Source: Branchipolynoe longqiensis
Taxonomy: Eukaryota; Annelida; Polychaeta; Phyllodocida; Polynoidae
DNA length: 64,000 nt
NCBI GenBank assembly: GCA_030323885.1
Contig: CM059186.1
Span: forward strand, 22,897,849 to 22,961,848
Reading direction: 5' to 3'
Each line of letters opens with the position of its first letter. Within the stretch, counting starts at the first letter, position 1. Positions 22,531 through 34,151 of this stretch are shown here, in pieces. Below the pieces are notes generated by a model. That model saw nothing but the letters and a program-made list of their open reading frames with translations. It was not told the origin of the DNA and searched no databases. A program made the position numbers and the translations under genes.

Positions 22531-23241
22531 TCGGCATTCCTTTGAAGTGTCTGCTTAAGTATCCTATGCAGATTAAGGCAGCTGAGATTAGATGGCATCT
22601 GGTAGTTATTTCTACCTGGTTAGACTAGCATGTATGTACCTCGCCCTGGCTTGCATGTGGTCAGTCGTCCCCCTCCCACTCCTCCCCCAACAACCACTAA
22701 GGCGGGTGGCGCCCCCTGTCGGTACTCGGCAGGCCGAGCCTGGGTCTGCGGGGAGCCGTCCCCTGTGATGGTACCCGACAGGAGTTAGACGCACACCACT
22801 CACCTGTAGTACCCACAACTCGACCACTCACCTGTGGGAGGTGTGAAGGGGGCGGCCCCCCCCCCCCCCCGGCCCCCCACACACATTCGATGTGCACTGG
22901 TCACTGAGTGCTCATTGGGTCAAAGACGTACGGCAAATGATTTATGTGCCCTCCGCCCCCGCAGTTTGTATATGTTCATTTTACATATGAAGAGTTCAGG
23001 CGCAAAACCCCGTAAACGCCAATCCACAAATTTGAATCAAGCCTTCAAAGAGTTCATTTCTTTATATTCCTATTTTTTTTGTTCATTGCTCCATAACCAT
23101 GTGAACATAAGAAAAGTGGAATTAGTGAGAATTAAAATAATTCTCAGGTAACAAATCTTTTATTTAAACTACATTTTTGGATTGGCTTTTGCGAGGATTT
23201 GCGCCTGGACTCTTCATATATATACTGAACTATATACTATA
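22531..23241. other. Unassigned sequence
   Basis: A GC-rich part (22640-22880, with C and G runs) is followed by AT-rich DNA. It holds one minus-strand CTCF-like core (12/14) at about 22706-22722. No gene recognised. Confidence 0.4.
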
Positions 23242-23578
23242 AAGTGGCTGTCACACATCACCGGATTGGAGGAAACGGAAAGAAACCAAACAAAGTCTGT
23301 TGATAGTCCAGTTTGTGTCCGTACAAGTTTTGAACGTGCACAAAACTTGGAACGGATGCCGCCGGATTGACGTCTATGGTTCTTGCCCGGTTTGAGTTCA
23401 TTTCATCCATTGGCTATCTGTTCATGTCCGTTTTATGTCTGTTTCATGTCCGTTCGTCCAGCGGCCTTTGTCCCGACATCGCAACATTTTGACACATTTT
23501 AATACATTTTGATACTTATCATGCCCGAACTAGACAATTTTGTCCGTTGCTCAATCCGGTGGTGTGTGACAGCCGCTT
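23242..23578. mobile_element. MITE-7, 337-bp element flanked by TA
   Basis: Ends AAGTGGCTGTCACACATCAC and inverse GTGTGTGACAGCCGCTT, each flanked by TA, fit a Tc1/mariner-type target. The interior has several TCCGTT sub-repeats. Confidence 0.85.
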
Positions 23579-23632
23579 TAGTTTCTTGCACATATATACT
23601 AAGGGATATAATAAATTATGGGGGTGGGTGGC

Positions 23633-23905
23633 CATACATACATACATGCATACATACATACATAGATACATACATACATACATACATACATACATACATA
23701 CATACGTACGTACGTACATACATACATACATACATACATACATACATACATACATACATACATACATACATACATACATACATACATACATACATACATA
23801 CCACACACACATACATACCACACATACATACATACCACACACATACATACCACACACACATACACTCACCCACTCACACACACACACACGCACACACACG
23901 TTTAT
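23633..23905. repeat. (CATA)n / (CA)n microsatellite
   Basis: Long CATA array with a GTAC interruption, ending in CACACATACATACCA variants and (CA)n. The 244-codon frame over it is an artefact. Confidence 0.96.
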
Positions 23906-24208
23906 TCTTGTCCCGGAGTGGTAGCGGCGTGTGGAGGTGCTGGTGCGAGCATGCCCTTAGTGGCGGGGGGAGGTGGGGGGAGGGGGGGACCGTGACGGCC
24001 GACCCTTCACACCTCGCCCGGCCTTCCCTTTTGTGTGCCCCGATCACGCCTCGCTTCCCCTTCATTCACCTCCTTAGATCCCCGCTCAAGAGCCCGCACC
24101 CCCCGCCCCCCCTCATCCTCCATACCCCCCCCCCCCGCTTTCTTGAATCGGTAGCCAAGTATAACCGCATACACCATTCATATCTTATGTGCGCCACCTG
24201 GTGTAAGT
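23906..24208. other. Unassigned GC-rich sequence
   Basis: Several G and C runs; no gene recognised. It ends in a minus-strand CTCF-like motif at 24190-24204. Confidence 0.4.
24190..24204 (-). promoter_or_regulatory. CTCF-like motif
   Basis: On the minus strand ACACCAGGTGGCGC matches the CTCF consensus at 13 of 14 positions. Confidence 0.35.
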
Positions 24209-24383
24209 TGGTTGTTAGAGTTTTACGTCCTGGCAACATCTAAGGTCATATCAGGACGGGTACCGACTTGTGACAATGCACACTCGTGGCGGTTTTATAG
24301 TGCTGTCCCACTGGAAGACCAGGCCATCAGCACTATGACCTGGTGACCTTAGATGCTGCCAGCACGTGAAACTCCAACAACCT
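24209..24383 (-). mobile_element. SINE-A, 3' half with inverted tail
   Basis: It starts gttggttgttagagttttac and runs to ccatcagcactatgacctgg, then flips to a short + orientation tail (gatgctgccagcacgtg), making a small hairpin-like arrangement. Confidence 0.82.
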
Positions 24384-24651
24384 GTCGCGCCCCGGTCTGT
24401 TCAAGGATCCAGAATATTGTGAGCGGCTTTTTACGACATGTACATATAATTAAGGATGTGTAAATATTATTCCTGCCACTTCCACCAGGATGGCACTGCC
24501 CCCGATGGCTTATGACCTTGACAGTGAAGACGTACTACCATCACGCGCCAAATGTCCGCCTTGCCTTACCGACTCCCAGCTCACGCAAGGCCCGGATGCC
24601 CGGCAATGTTTGATCTAAAGCCACGTGACCGGTACGCCAATACTGTTGTCG
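24384..24651. other. Unassigned, with a 42-residue open frame
   Basis: On the + strand ATG at 24490 opens a frame to a TAA at 24616-24618. It begins MALPPMAYDLDSEDVLPSR and is preceded by ttccaccagg, a possible acceptor. Composition looks protein-like but nothing is recognised; chance is quite possible. Confidence 0.25.
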
Positions 24652-24925
24652 GACCGAATTGTGTCGGACGGATCGACTTGTGTCGGACGGATCGACTTGT
24701 GTCGGACGGATCGACTTGTGTCGGACCGACGTGGGTCGGACCGACTTGTGTCGGGTGTCAAGTCGGAGGTCGGACCGACTTGTATCGGACCGACTTGTGT
24801 CGGACTGACTTGTATCGGGAGTCGGACCGACTTGTACCGGGAGTCGGGCCTACTTTTATCGGGAGTCGGGCCGACTTGTATCGGGAGTCGGCCAGACTGT
24901 ATCGGGAGTCGGCCCGACTGAGGGA
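24652..24925. repeat. Minisatellite of about 20 bp (tcggacggatcgacttgtg)
   Basis: Regular units to about 24760, then variants tcggaccgacttgta and tcgggagtcgg. CpG-rich. Confidence 0.92.
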
Positions 24926-25545
24926 GCTTTACGGAAGACTCCACTGAGCGGGTTGTTGCGGGGGGTGGTGCTGTGCGCATATATATGTGTGTGGGTGGTG
25001 GTGTTGAGGCTTGCCGGCCGGCCGACCGGGTGGGTTATTTATTTGCCTGTACGCCGGCCGGCCGACCGGCCCCTCGGCCCCGGGGTGACAGAGCGCAGCT
25101 GTCCGGGCGCCAGTCGGGGCCCCGGAGATGCTCGCCTTGCCCCGCCGACCGCCCAGCACAGTCGGGCTGCTGGCCGTTTGTTTTTCTAGCCGCCTTCACC
25201 ATGCTTCTCCCCGCCCCGCCCCCGCCCCCGCCCCCGCCCCCGCCCCCCCCCCCCCCCCCTCAGCTGCCCCGACCTGTCAGACCCAACACCTCCCGTCCTC
25301 GCAGCCACACTCCGAGGTGTCGGCTTTCTCAGCAAGGTGTGGTTGCTATGGCAACGCGTGGAAATTAGGAAGAAAAGTTGTGCCATATGTGTAGCCTTGG
25401 AGAGGCCGGGCCCGGGTAGTTGAGTGAACAGAGCTGCTCGTGCGCTGGTACCTGGCAGGGTTGAGCTACTCACTGCCGTAGTGGCAGCGGTGGTTCCCGG
25501 CGCCCGGCTCGCCTGCGAGACATTGTGGGTGTTGCCCTGCTTTAT
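24926..25545. other. Unique GC-rich block with a C homopolymer and an X-box
   Basis: It contains GGCCGGCCGACCGG repeats, a (CCCCGC)n/C run at 25210-25260 and an RFX-type X-box at 25342-25355. Several frames are open because of GC content; none is recognised. Confidence 0.4.
25342..25355. promoter_or_regulatory. RFX X-box-like motif
   Basis: GTTGCTATGGCAAC differs by one base from the palindromic X-box GTTGCCATGGCAAC bound by RFX factors. Sequence match only. Confidence 0.35.
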
Positions 25546-25550
25546 AGGGT

Positions 25551-25862
25551 TGCCCCATTGGGTGGTGTTCTCTGTGGTGGAGTGGTTAGAGTGTCTGACT
25601 TTTTTCTAGGTCGAACTCCTAATCTGAAGGTTGGTGGTTTGATTTCCCCATGCCCCCCCCCCCCCCAACCTGTGCCAATTTGGATTTCCACCGCTGTGTA
25701 TACTTACAGCGTCATCAAAGGCCAGTTGCTCTCATACCATGTCTATGTGGTGTGGGATGTTAAAAATCCCTTGGGTCGGTAAAAGTGTAGGCTCGGGCTT
25801 TCTATCAACAAACTGTCTAATGGTGAAAACAAGTCTATTCAGACTTACCCATGCTAGGCAGT
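25551..25862 (+). mobile_element. SINE-C copy
   Basis: The tRNA-like head tctgtggtggagtggttag ... ggttggtggtttgattccc is followed by atttggatttccaccgctg, tgtggtgtgggatgtt and tgaaaacaagtctattcag. Reverse copies are at 42390-42625 and 54885-55178. Confidence 0.85.
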
Positions 25863-25974
25863 ATAAATTCCAAGAAATTCGTTGGTACCTGCTGGACTGA
25901 CCTGCTCAAAAGCCACCCTGGAAGCCGGGTTTTACACTGTGGGTTGAGCTGGTGATTGCTGACATGTAGTAAAG

Positions 25975-26290
25975 TTGGTTGGTTATCGGGAGTTTTATGT
26001 CCGGGCAACATCTAAGGTCATATCAGGACCGGGGCCGACTTCTAACATTGTGCGGTGTTGGCGACTTTATAGTGCTGCCCCATTGGGAGACCAGGCTGCC
26101 AGTAGCATGACCTGATATCGTACTCAGTCACATTATCCTGACACTGAGCCAACCAGTCCTTGCCGTATCGTAATAATGTCAAGCGCCTGGCTAGGAAGTG
26201 TCAATAATACATTTTAAAGTCATTATTTTAATTCGACCAGAGTTCGAGCCTCTGGGTTCGAATCCCACGATCTACCAAGCTGCCACGCAA
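25975..26290 (-). mobile_element. SINE-A copy, full length (head type 2)
   Basis: Tail, body and head in reverse order, with gttcgaatcccacgatc near the right end. Confidence 0.88.
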
Positions 26291-27071
26291 AGGTGGCGGG
26301 GAAGTGTGTCGGTGGGGGGGGGGGTGCAATCTGGTTACATTGATTTATCACTGCTAAAGTAAAGATTTCGCGGGCGATTTCAGCAAGTCAGGGATGTGAT
26401 GGGCACGGTGGTGGTGGGCTGATTGAACACTCTGCAAGGCGCCCTACTAACAACCCCCACGTGTAGTGGGGCGGTGGCCGGGCGGGGGCGGATCACCTCG
26501 ACAGTCCGACAGAGCTGGGGTTGGCTGGCCGTCTTAGCATGCAACTGGCTGGGGAGAGGCGTGCCCAACACTGTTATGTACAACTCGCGGTGTGATCACA
26601 AACTGTCCGTAATCACCCCGCACATGGAATTCTGTGATCGGCGTCCATCCAGCTTCGCTACTAGTAGAGGTCCCCGCGCCACGAGGCCGCCCGCCGACCG
26701 ATAACAGCAGCTGGTCGAGGCGCGTGTTTTCACGTGCCATTTGCTCGCGGAGATAGTGATGATCTCCGTACGTGTCAACTGCTCATTGGTGCCAGCTGTT
26801 GGGCGTGTTATGCACGTGACACTTTCCAGAGCCGGCGGTCGCCTTGGTGGGGGAGGGGCGGGCTGTGGCGGAGGGGGGGGGGGGGGGTGAGCGTCCATCT
26901 CCTCTTTTGGTAGATCGTGGGATTCGAACCCAAATATGCAGATGGTGTCATTCAAATGAACAGCATATTTTAACTAATACTTTAGATGTACTCGATTTTT
27001 TGGGGTGATGGTTTATTTCCCCTGTCCGTAACGAGTAAGTCGCATTGCGCCTTGTTTTCATCTCTGATTAT
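26291..27071. other. Unassigned sequence, partly CpG-rich
   Basis: Positions 26400-26860 are unique with frequent CpG and several CACGTG/CACGTGC motifs (near 26730 and 26812). A G run lies at 26873-26886, followed by a short SINE-A head fragment (about 26890-26935). Confidence 0.4.
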
Positions 27072-27597
27072 CGGCTCCGGTGTTAAGGGCGGCCGCCGGG
27101 TTAGCTAACACCAGTTTTGGGAAATAGGTCATGGGATATGTACGGAGCCAAAGCGCGGTGGCGTTAGCTAACATATTAGTTATTTATAGATTTGGGAAAT
27201 CCCTGTGAGCCTGTTGCCAGCGAGCACCGCTATTTCCTAATATCGCCGCCGATGTGGCGGCGGCTATTTGTTCTGTTTACATTTGATTCCACAATATGAA
27301 TATCGCCGCCGATATAGTGGCGGCGTTACTATCGCCTCAATTTTGGGGTTAATTTGACCAAATTTCACTTTTGGAGCATGTTATTTTGTTAAATATGATA
27401 GCATTGAATAGATTTAGGCCTAATCGATACCTAACACCGCCCGTAAACTTGCTACAGAGTGGTGTTAGTGTACGCAATGTTAAACTCGCGGTATTTCCGT
27501 AACACTGCTCCATGCATAGCGACTTTTCGCCAATAAACTAGAAATCCCACCCAAAACCAGTTTTGGCTTGCTAACTCCGATACATGCATACGGGCCC
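27072..27597 (+). mobile_element. MITE-3 copy, old and diverged
   Basis: It keeps gttatttatagatttggga, tatgatagcattgaatag, aacaccgcccgtaaac and the right end acatgcatacgggccc. Confidence 0.75.
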
Positions 27598-27910
27598 ATG
27601 TTGTGAAGTAGAGGTTGGTGGTGAGGTCTGGGTGTGAGTTGCTCGGGGCCACTCGGGGCAACTCGGAGATGTTCGGGCCGCCGACCCCCAGGCTACTGAT
27701 TCAATCGCTCAGCCAGGTCAGCCCCGATTGACACGGCGCATGTGTGGGGCCGCCAACACCCTCCCAGCTCCCGGTACAAATTGGGTTGTCTGAAATGGGA
27801 AGGAACGAGGTACACTGGGAAAGTGTGTGTGTGGGGGGGGGGGGGGGGGGGGGGGCAGGGGGAGTATCCTAACACAGCGGAAACCAACCTACTCAACTTT
27901 GGGAAGATGG
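27598..27910. other. Unassigned, with a long G run
   Basis: An uninterrupted G tract lies at about 27832-27855. No gene recognised. Confidence 0.4.
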
Positions 27911-28048
27911 ATTGGTTGTTAGAGTTTTACATCCTGTCAACATCTAAGGTCATATCAGGATTAGTACCAACTTGTGAATGTGCACAGTCATGGCGACTTT
28001 ATAGTGCTGCCCCACTGGGAGCCCTGGACGTAAAACTCTAACAACCAA
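27911..28048 (-). mobile_element. SINE-A, short internal-deletion copy
   Basis: It starts ttggttgttagagttttac and proceeds to ctgccccactggga, then jumps to a + orientation tail ggacgtaaaactctaac. Confidence 0.82.
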
Positions 28049-28095
28049 TCATTCAATACGGGTATTCTGAAATCAGCTGGTCCCTTTGTAATCCC

Positions 28096-29334
28096 TTAAG
28101 ACCCTGTCACACTACGACGTACGGTGTCAGCGCGTGCTCAACGTTAGAAAATAGGCATTCATCAAACTTTTCAGTGGTGGGGGATAAAAATGGGAGTAAG
28201 CACAACGTACACACAATGTACGTAACATATGCAGAACATATCTCTGACCTATTGCTAGCGTATGAGAGCGTTCATGTGCCTCGGAAAATGCTTGCATACG
28301 CTCATGGAATACTGACCAATGTTACGTACATTACTCCGTCGCTAGAAGTACGGTGTATATGTTAAATACGCTGGAGATACGGCAGGCATACGTTCGAAGT
28401 ACTGTAGGAGTAAGTAATGCATCCGTTGGCAGTACGGGCACGGACTGTACACAGACTGTACGCGGACTGCACATTCCCACTGGCTGAATGTACAGCTAAC
28501 GTGCAGCAACGTATACTAACATACTCCCAACATCCACCAACGTACATGCAGCGTACGTTCAACGCACGAGCCACACGTCGACACGCATTGGAAATTTTGA
28601 GCATGCACAACATTTTTTCGGAGCCTCGATGCACAGCGATGTAAGACGATGTATAACGACGTACCCGACATATGCTCAACGTATATGTAACATATGATGA
28701 CGTACGCCGATGTGTTGGTCGAAAATCACATACGTCGGCATACGCTAAGGCTATACGTCGTAGTGTGACATGCCCTTAAAGGGCCTGTCACACTATGACA
28801 TCGCCTCAACGTGCGCCAACATATGTGATTTTCGACCAACACATCGGGGTACGTCGTCGTATGTTACGTGTACATTGTGCATACATCGTATACGTTCTGG
28901 ATACGTCGAGGCTCTGAAATAAAGTGTGCATGCTCAAAATTTTCAACGTGTGGCTCGTATGTTGAATGTATACTGCATGTATGTTCGGGATACATTGGTA
29001 TACATTGCTGCACGTTAGCCATATGTTCAGCCAGTGGGAACGTGCAGTCCGCATACTGCCAAAAGATGCATTACATACTCCTAACGTACTTCGAACATAT
29101 GCCTGCCGGAGTAACTAACGTATGTAATGTTGGTCAGCATTCCATGAGCATGTCCGAATGTTTTGCGAGGCACATGAACGCTCTCATACGCTAGCAATAT
29201 GTCAGAGGTACGTTGTGTATGTGCCCATTTTTAACCCCCACTGCTGAAAAGTTTGACGAATGCCGACGTACTGGCAAATTTTCTAATGTTGAGCACGCAC
29301 TGACGCCATACGTCGTAGCGTGACCGGGCCTTTA
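28096..29334. mobile_element. MITE-8, two head-to-head copies sharing one TTAA
   Basis: Copy 1 spans 28096-28779 (TTAA-GACCCTGTCACACTACG ... CGTAGTGTGACATGCCC-TTAA). Copy 2 spans 28776-29334 with inverted interior (its catgaacgctctcatacgc mirrors gcgtatgagagcgttcatg in copy 1). CGTACG/TACGT motifs are dense throughout. No coding capacity. Confidence 0.85.
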
Positions 29335-30088
29335 GTGGGATCTAGCACGCCGGGTCGCAGGTACAGCTTACCCGGTGGAAGTTGGAGATGGGGGGGGGGG
29401 GGGGGGGGACGATTGTGAACACACGTGTACAGAAAGTGGTATTTTATCTTATGGAAAATATTTGCTAGGACAATTTCACTGCAATCTACACGACAATACT
29501 CCTAATATAAGTTTGATCATCACGAGGCATAGGTGCACAGTGAGGTTCAAATGTGTAATGAAGGATTATGCCTGGGAAGGGCACCAAATGGGGTAGTGCT
29601 GAACCCAAACAGGCGGTTGCAACAAATTGCACCCCGCTCATTTTGCTGAAGTAACTCATTTTCCTTTATGAGATGCGGCCAACTACTCTTGGAAAGTAGT
29701 TGATCGGTGTGAGAGGGGATGCGAGGTGCAGTGCAGTGGGGGCGGTTAGTGGTAGGCTGTGTGAACAGCTGGTGTCTGTCCTGGCCTTTGAACCTCGACT
29801 GTCGCCTTTTCGAGTTGTTTTCAGCACAGCCGAAACCTCTTCGCACTACAACGGTCGTGTTGAAATATTTGTTTTCAGGGAGGACGGAGGTTGGGGTGGA
29901 GTATGGGTATGGGTATGGGTATGTGCGTGTGCGTGCGTGCGTGTGCGCGAGCGAGCGTGTGCGCGTGCGTCCGGTGGGAGCATCCGCACCAAACAGGAAC
30001 TCTATTGTCAGACTGACAACTGTGAATTATGCCCAAGTTGTGCAAGATCTGTTTATATGATGATGATGGGTGTGGGAGCGCACGCATG

Positions 30089-30090
<2 letters not shown>
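29335..30090. other. Unassigned sequence
   Basis: It contains a G run at about 29392-29408, (GGGTAT)n near 29905 and GCGTGC repeats. No gene recognised. Confidence 0.4.
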
Positions 30091-30153
<63 letters not shown>

Positions 30154-30348
30154 TGTGTGAGTGTGTGACTGAGTGTGAGTGAGTGATTGATTGTACATGG
30201 TAAGACAGTACATTTTTTGGCCACTGAACTTTCCACTTGCCAGAGTGGCAAAACTACTTATCCAAGCCCAAGTGTGTATGTGTGTGTGTGTGTTGTGTTG
30301 TGTTGTGTTGTGTTGTGTTGTGTTGTGTTGTGTTGTGTTGTGTTGTGG
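30091..30348. repeat. (GT)n and (TGTTG)n microsatellites
   Basis: (GT) about 30 units at 30091-30151, then GTGA variants; (TGTTG) about 10 units at 30291-30345. Confidence 0.95.
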
Positions 30349-31177
30349 GTGTAGTAAGGTAAGGGGGGTGGGGAGGGTCAGTGGGCGCCAATTAAATTTC
30401 ATCCCGCCCGACAAGAGAGTCCGCTTGAGCTGTTTGGCGCGGTATGCGCGGTTAGAGGGCGGGCGTTGTTGTCATGGATACTGCGATGCCGTGTTCATTT
30501 CACGGGCGCGTGTCGTGTGCCGCTGGGTGACGCGGGACGAACCCCCGGAGACACCGGCGTCCTGCCGCCTCCTGCCGGTCATTGTCCATCAAGCGGGCCG
30601 GGCGGGCGTGGGTGGGCGTGGGGTGGGGGGATTGATGTATCCTCGCGCGCAGCCTGACCGCGCTGAATATTAATGCGCGTGATTGTGTCGACGAGCTGAC
30701 TGACCCCGGCTGTGACTCACCCCGTGCCCTGCCCGCCAGGCCATCCCGCCGGGCAATCCCGCCCGCCCGGCCCCGCCCCGCCCGCCGGGCCGCCGCTTGC
30801 AAATCACCCGTAATCAGGTCCCTTAACGCGTACGCCCCCCAAACCTCCGACATTTTGATTAGTCGGCTGGTGCCGCTGATTTAAACAGAAAGATACCATT
30901 AATATTCCATTGAATATCTCGGCTGTGACAAAGGAAGTTCGATAACCGGACGCCAGTGGTATGCATGGTGCCGACCTCCTGTCCTGGCCTCTCGCCTCGC
31001 TTCGGCTCTGCTGGAATTTAGGTGAATGAATGAATGAATAGAAAGCGCGGGAAAGTAGGCGGCTCGCAGACGACTTTCCCTCCTCTTGTTAATTTAATCT
31101 GCCAGTGTCGTCACATCCGCCGAAGTAAAGGTTGTATGTTAATTCAGGTGTAGGTTTCCAACCGCCATCCGTTAAAC
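30349..31177. other. Unique CpG-rich block, candidate regulatory region
   Basis: This is the longest repeat-free, CpG-rich stretch in the window. The GC-rich half (30400-30830) grades into AT-rich DNA with ttaatattccattgaatatc and ttaatttaatctgcc. There is no supported ORF. It sits about 6 kb upstream of the LRR exon at 37015. Confidence 0.4.
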
Positions 31178-31745
31178 TTAAAGCTGTATTGTCCGATTCT
31201 TTATAATTATAGTCCGAAAGCATCACATTTTCGGAAGAAAAATCATTACCTGGATTTAAATCTTACATTTCCGACATAGATATTGGTGCACATATTAAAC
31301 ATGTGTTGCTACGTAGCAGGGAATATTTAGTCCTTTTAATAGAACGTGTTTTTGCTTAAGCTTACCAGACAGGATGGCCGAATGAGTTGAGCGTCCGTAT
31401 CCTGTTTTGGGAGATATGGGGATCCAAACCCATGGGTTTGTCGGTTCAAACCCTAGTCGAATTAAAGCAATGACGTAAAAATCTATACATGTCGCTTCCT
31501 AGCCAAGCGCTCGGCATTATTAGTATAGGACAAGGACTGGTTGGCTCATTGTCAGGATAATGTGACTGAGTGGGATAGCAGGTCATGGTGCTGCTGGCCT
31601 GGTCTCCCAGTTTGGCAGCACTATAAAGTCGACATGAGCGCGCACTGTCACAAGTCAGTACCCATCCTGATATGACCTTAGATGTTGCTAGATCTTAAAA
31701 CAACAAACAAACAGCTTAAGCTTAGTGTCATCCGATATGTATTTT
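31178..31745 (+). mobile_element. MITE-1 copy interrupted by SINE-A
   Basis: The left part (31178-31364) includes a short local duplication of tagtccga. The SINE insertion follows, then eroded MITE-1 sequence. Confidence 0.72.
31365..31713 (+). mobile_element. SINE-A, full length with target duplication
   Basis: A perfect 11-bp repeat GCTTAAGCTTA flanks it (31354-31364 and 31714-31724), direct evidence of retroposition. Head ccagacaggatggccgaatg, tail ccttagatgttgctag...aacaacaaac. Confidence 0.95.
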
Positions 31746-31904
31746 TTGTTCTACCTGTAATTAGCGCGAGCCAAGCCAATGCCACTTCTCTGACTGATAA
31801 ATATGCTAACTTACAGTGCCCTTTTTGGGGCTGATAATTAAGATCAGTAGACCTTTAGCATTCTGCCCAGCTTTAGTACACATGTTTTTCCGTTTATTTG
31901 TCTG

Positions 31905-32226
31905 ATGGTTTTGAATTTCTGCCATTTTTTTAAAGGTAAACTTTGAAGATACTTGAAATGAAAAAAATTCCAATTCTGACACCATAGGTTTCAAATAGCC
32001 GATGCTTACTTTTTGTGCTTGGGGTGGGTGTGGGGGTGGGGTCGTTAAACAAACAAATAAACCATAGGCTTCAGCAGTAACAGGTTCTATCAAATTGACC
32101 TAGTTTTTCCCTTCTATGCAATAACAAATGCATCAAGGTATAAGCTGGATATGTAGGATAAAATCTGAGTAAGTGTTTCGGTTTAAAAAAAAAATGAAGA
32201 TGCTTTTATCTGACGGTGCGGCTTTA
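31905..32226 (-). mobile_element. MITE-1 copy with a short SINE-tail insertion
   Basis: It runs tctgatggttttgaatttc to gacggtgcggctttaa. At 31999-32060 it is interrupted by gccgatgcttactttttgtg...cgttaaacaaacaaa, a SINE 3' end also seen at 38928. Confidence 0.78.
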
Positions 32227-32359
32227 AGTGAGTACCAATGGTGTCGATCGTGCATCGACATTTTAATCTCCATGATACCCAACAACTCAGGCCGTGGTTA
32301 AAACACAGTGGACATGCCAGTTTTGAATACACTCGGATTTCTCGGTATTAATGACGGGC

Positions 32360-32770
32360 TTAAAATTGCATATTACGATAAAAACATCAAATTTTCAAAA
32401 CCAAAGTAATTACTTAGATACTGGTGTACTTATTTAGCATTTATTATTCGGATCCTTAATGCTATGCTCGACAATTAGCAAATGTAATTGTTGCTCCATA
32501 GAACTTAGAAGGGAATACTGAGTCAAGTTAATAGAATCTGTTACCGCTGAAGCCTATGGTGTCAAGAGTTTTACTTTTACTAGTTTTAGTCATACTTGCC
32601 AACATTAATTTTGAATGGTTGCACTGCAAATATCTCCAAAGTTAGCCATTGAAAATAAAAAGCTGTACTTCAAACTAAAGTGAATTAGACTGTAACAATC
32701 AATTTATTGTAGGCCTATTTATCACAGAAAAGTGACAGAAACTCAAAACCATCGGACTATGTAACTTTAA
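32360..32770 (+). mobile_element. MITE-1 copy
   Basis: TTAAAATTGCATATTACGAT ... ccatcggactatgtaactTTAA, with a small internal insertion near 32440-32490. Confidence 0.85.
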
Positions 32771-33204
32771 ATTAATGACCCGGTGCCAGATTTGAATTTA
32801 ATTTAGTTTCTTTATTTTATTGTTTAATTTTATTTATTTTCGGGGAGCCGAGAGGGCGGGGGGGGTATATCGACTCGCGCTATATAGACAGACGAGAGTG
32901 GGATAATCCGATATGCTCATTTCGCATCGATTTCCCCCCACACACGGGTGAGTAGGTGTCGATTGGCACGAATGACTGCATGTTGGCAGGGAGGGTGGGG
33001 GATTTAGGGGTGGGGTGGGGTGGGTAGAGTTGTCACTGTCATTGCCCGCACCGTGGCGCTATGCGGCCCGGAAACACCTCGACCGGAAACAGGTGCGCGC
33101 GGACCACTCGGAGCACCATCTTTTATTAATGTTGATTGTTGCGGGGATTGGTGATTAGCGGCAGGCGAAAGGGGGCGGGTGGGGATCCATCACTGTATGC
33201 TTTG
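32771..33204. other. Unassigned sequence
   Basis: It includes short CpG-rich unique DNA at 33040-33130 and G-rich stretches. No gene recognised. Confidence 0.4.
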
Positions 33205-33641
33205 TCTCCCCCTCTCTCTCGTCCTCTCTCTCGCCCTCTCTCTCCCCCTCTCTCTCCCCCTCTCTCTCCCCCTCTCTCTCCCCTCTCTCTCCCCCTCTCT
33301 CCCTCTCTCTCCCCCTCTCTCCCTCTCTCTCCATCTCTCTCTCCCTCTCTCTCTCCCTCTCTCTCCCTCTCTCTCTCCCTCTCCCTCCCTCTCCCTTTAC
33401 CCCTCTCCCTTTACCCATCTGCTCCCTCTCCCCCTCCTCCCTCTCCCCCTCCTCCCTCTCTCCCCCTCCTCCCTCTCCCCCTAGCCCCCTCCTCCCTCTC
33501 CCCCTCCTCTCCTCCTCCTCTCCTCCTCCCTCTCCCCCTCCCTCTCCCCTTTCCCCCGCCTCCCGCTCCCCCTCCTCCCTCTCCCCTTTCTCCATCCCCC
33601 TCCTCCCTCTCCAACCCTTCTCCAACCCCTCTCCACCCCCC

Positions 33642-33685
<44 letters not shown>

Positions 33686-33722
33686 CCCTCTCTCATTCCC
33701 TCCCCCCCCCCTGTCCCTCCTC
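33205..33722. repeat. (TC/CCCTC)n polypyrimidine tract
   Basis: About 520 bp almost purely C and T on the + strand. Long P/S/L frames (+) and E/R/G frames (-) are artefacts. Confidence 0.96.
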
Positions 33723-34151
33723 CTCCCCCCTCCTAACACGCATCAACGCCACCCAAATATTCTAGCGGGCGATCCAGTGACCTGGAGAAACTTTTCTGCC
33801 TGACCCAATGGACATTTAGATTGGGGGGGGGGGGGGTTGATGTCGTGCGTCACAGAACAAAGGGGCCTCCAGACTGATTAATGCCGCATGCAAATCGCTA
33901 TTCACCTTCATTACCATGGGACTACTGATTCACGGCCGGAAACTAGCGGTATGTGTGTGTGGGGGGGGGGGGTGTTCGGCGTTTCCGCGGATTTCCAAGA
34001 TTTTCTTCTATGTCCTTAGATGTTGCTAGAACATAGAACCCTGGAAGATTCACCTCGGTCTCAGAAACTGGGATGCGGGAGTAACTAATAAAATGCAACC
34101 AAAGTTAGGCACGGGCAATAATATAGTGACAACGAGGACCGTTGACACCTG
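33723..34151. other. Unassigned unique sequence
   Basis: Contains an octamer-like ATGCAAAT (about 33888), two G runs (about 33823 and 33961) and a short remnant of a SINE tail. No gene recognised. Confidence 0.4.

Noticed and set aside
33136..33765. Frames of 209 (+) and 194 (-) codons
   Set aside because: They cover a polypyrimidine tract; P/S/L on one strand and E/R/G on the other are composition artefacts.
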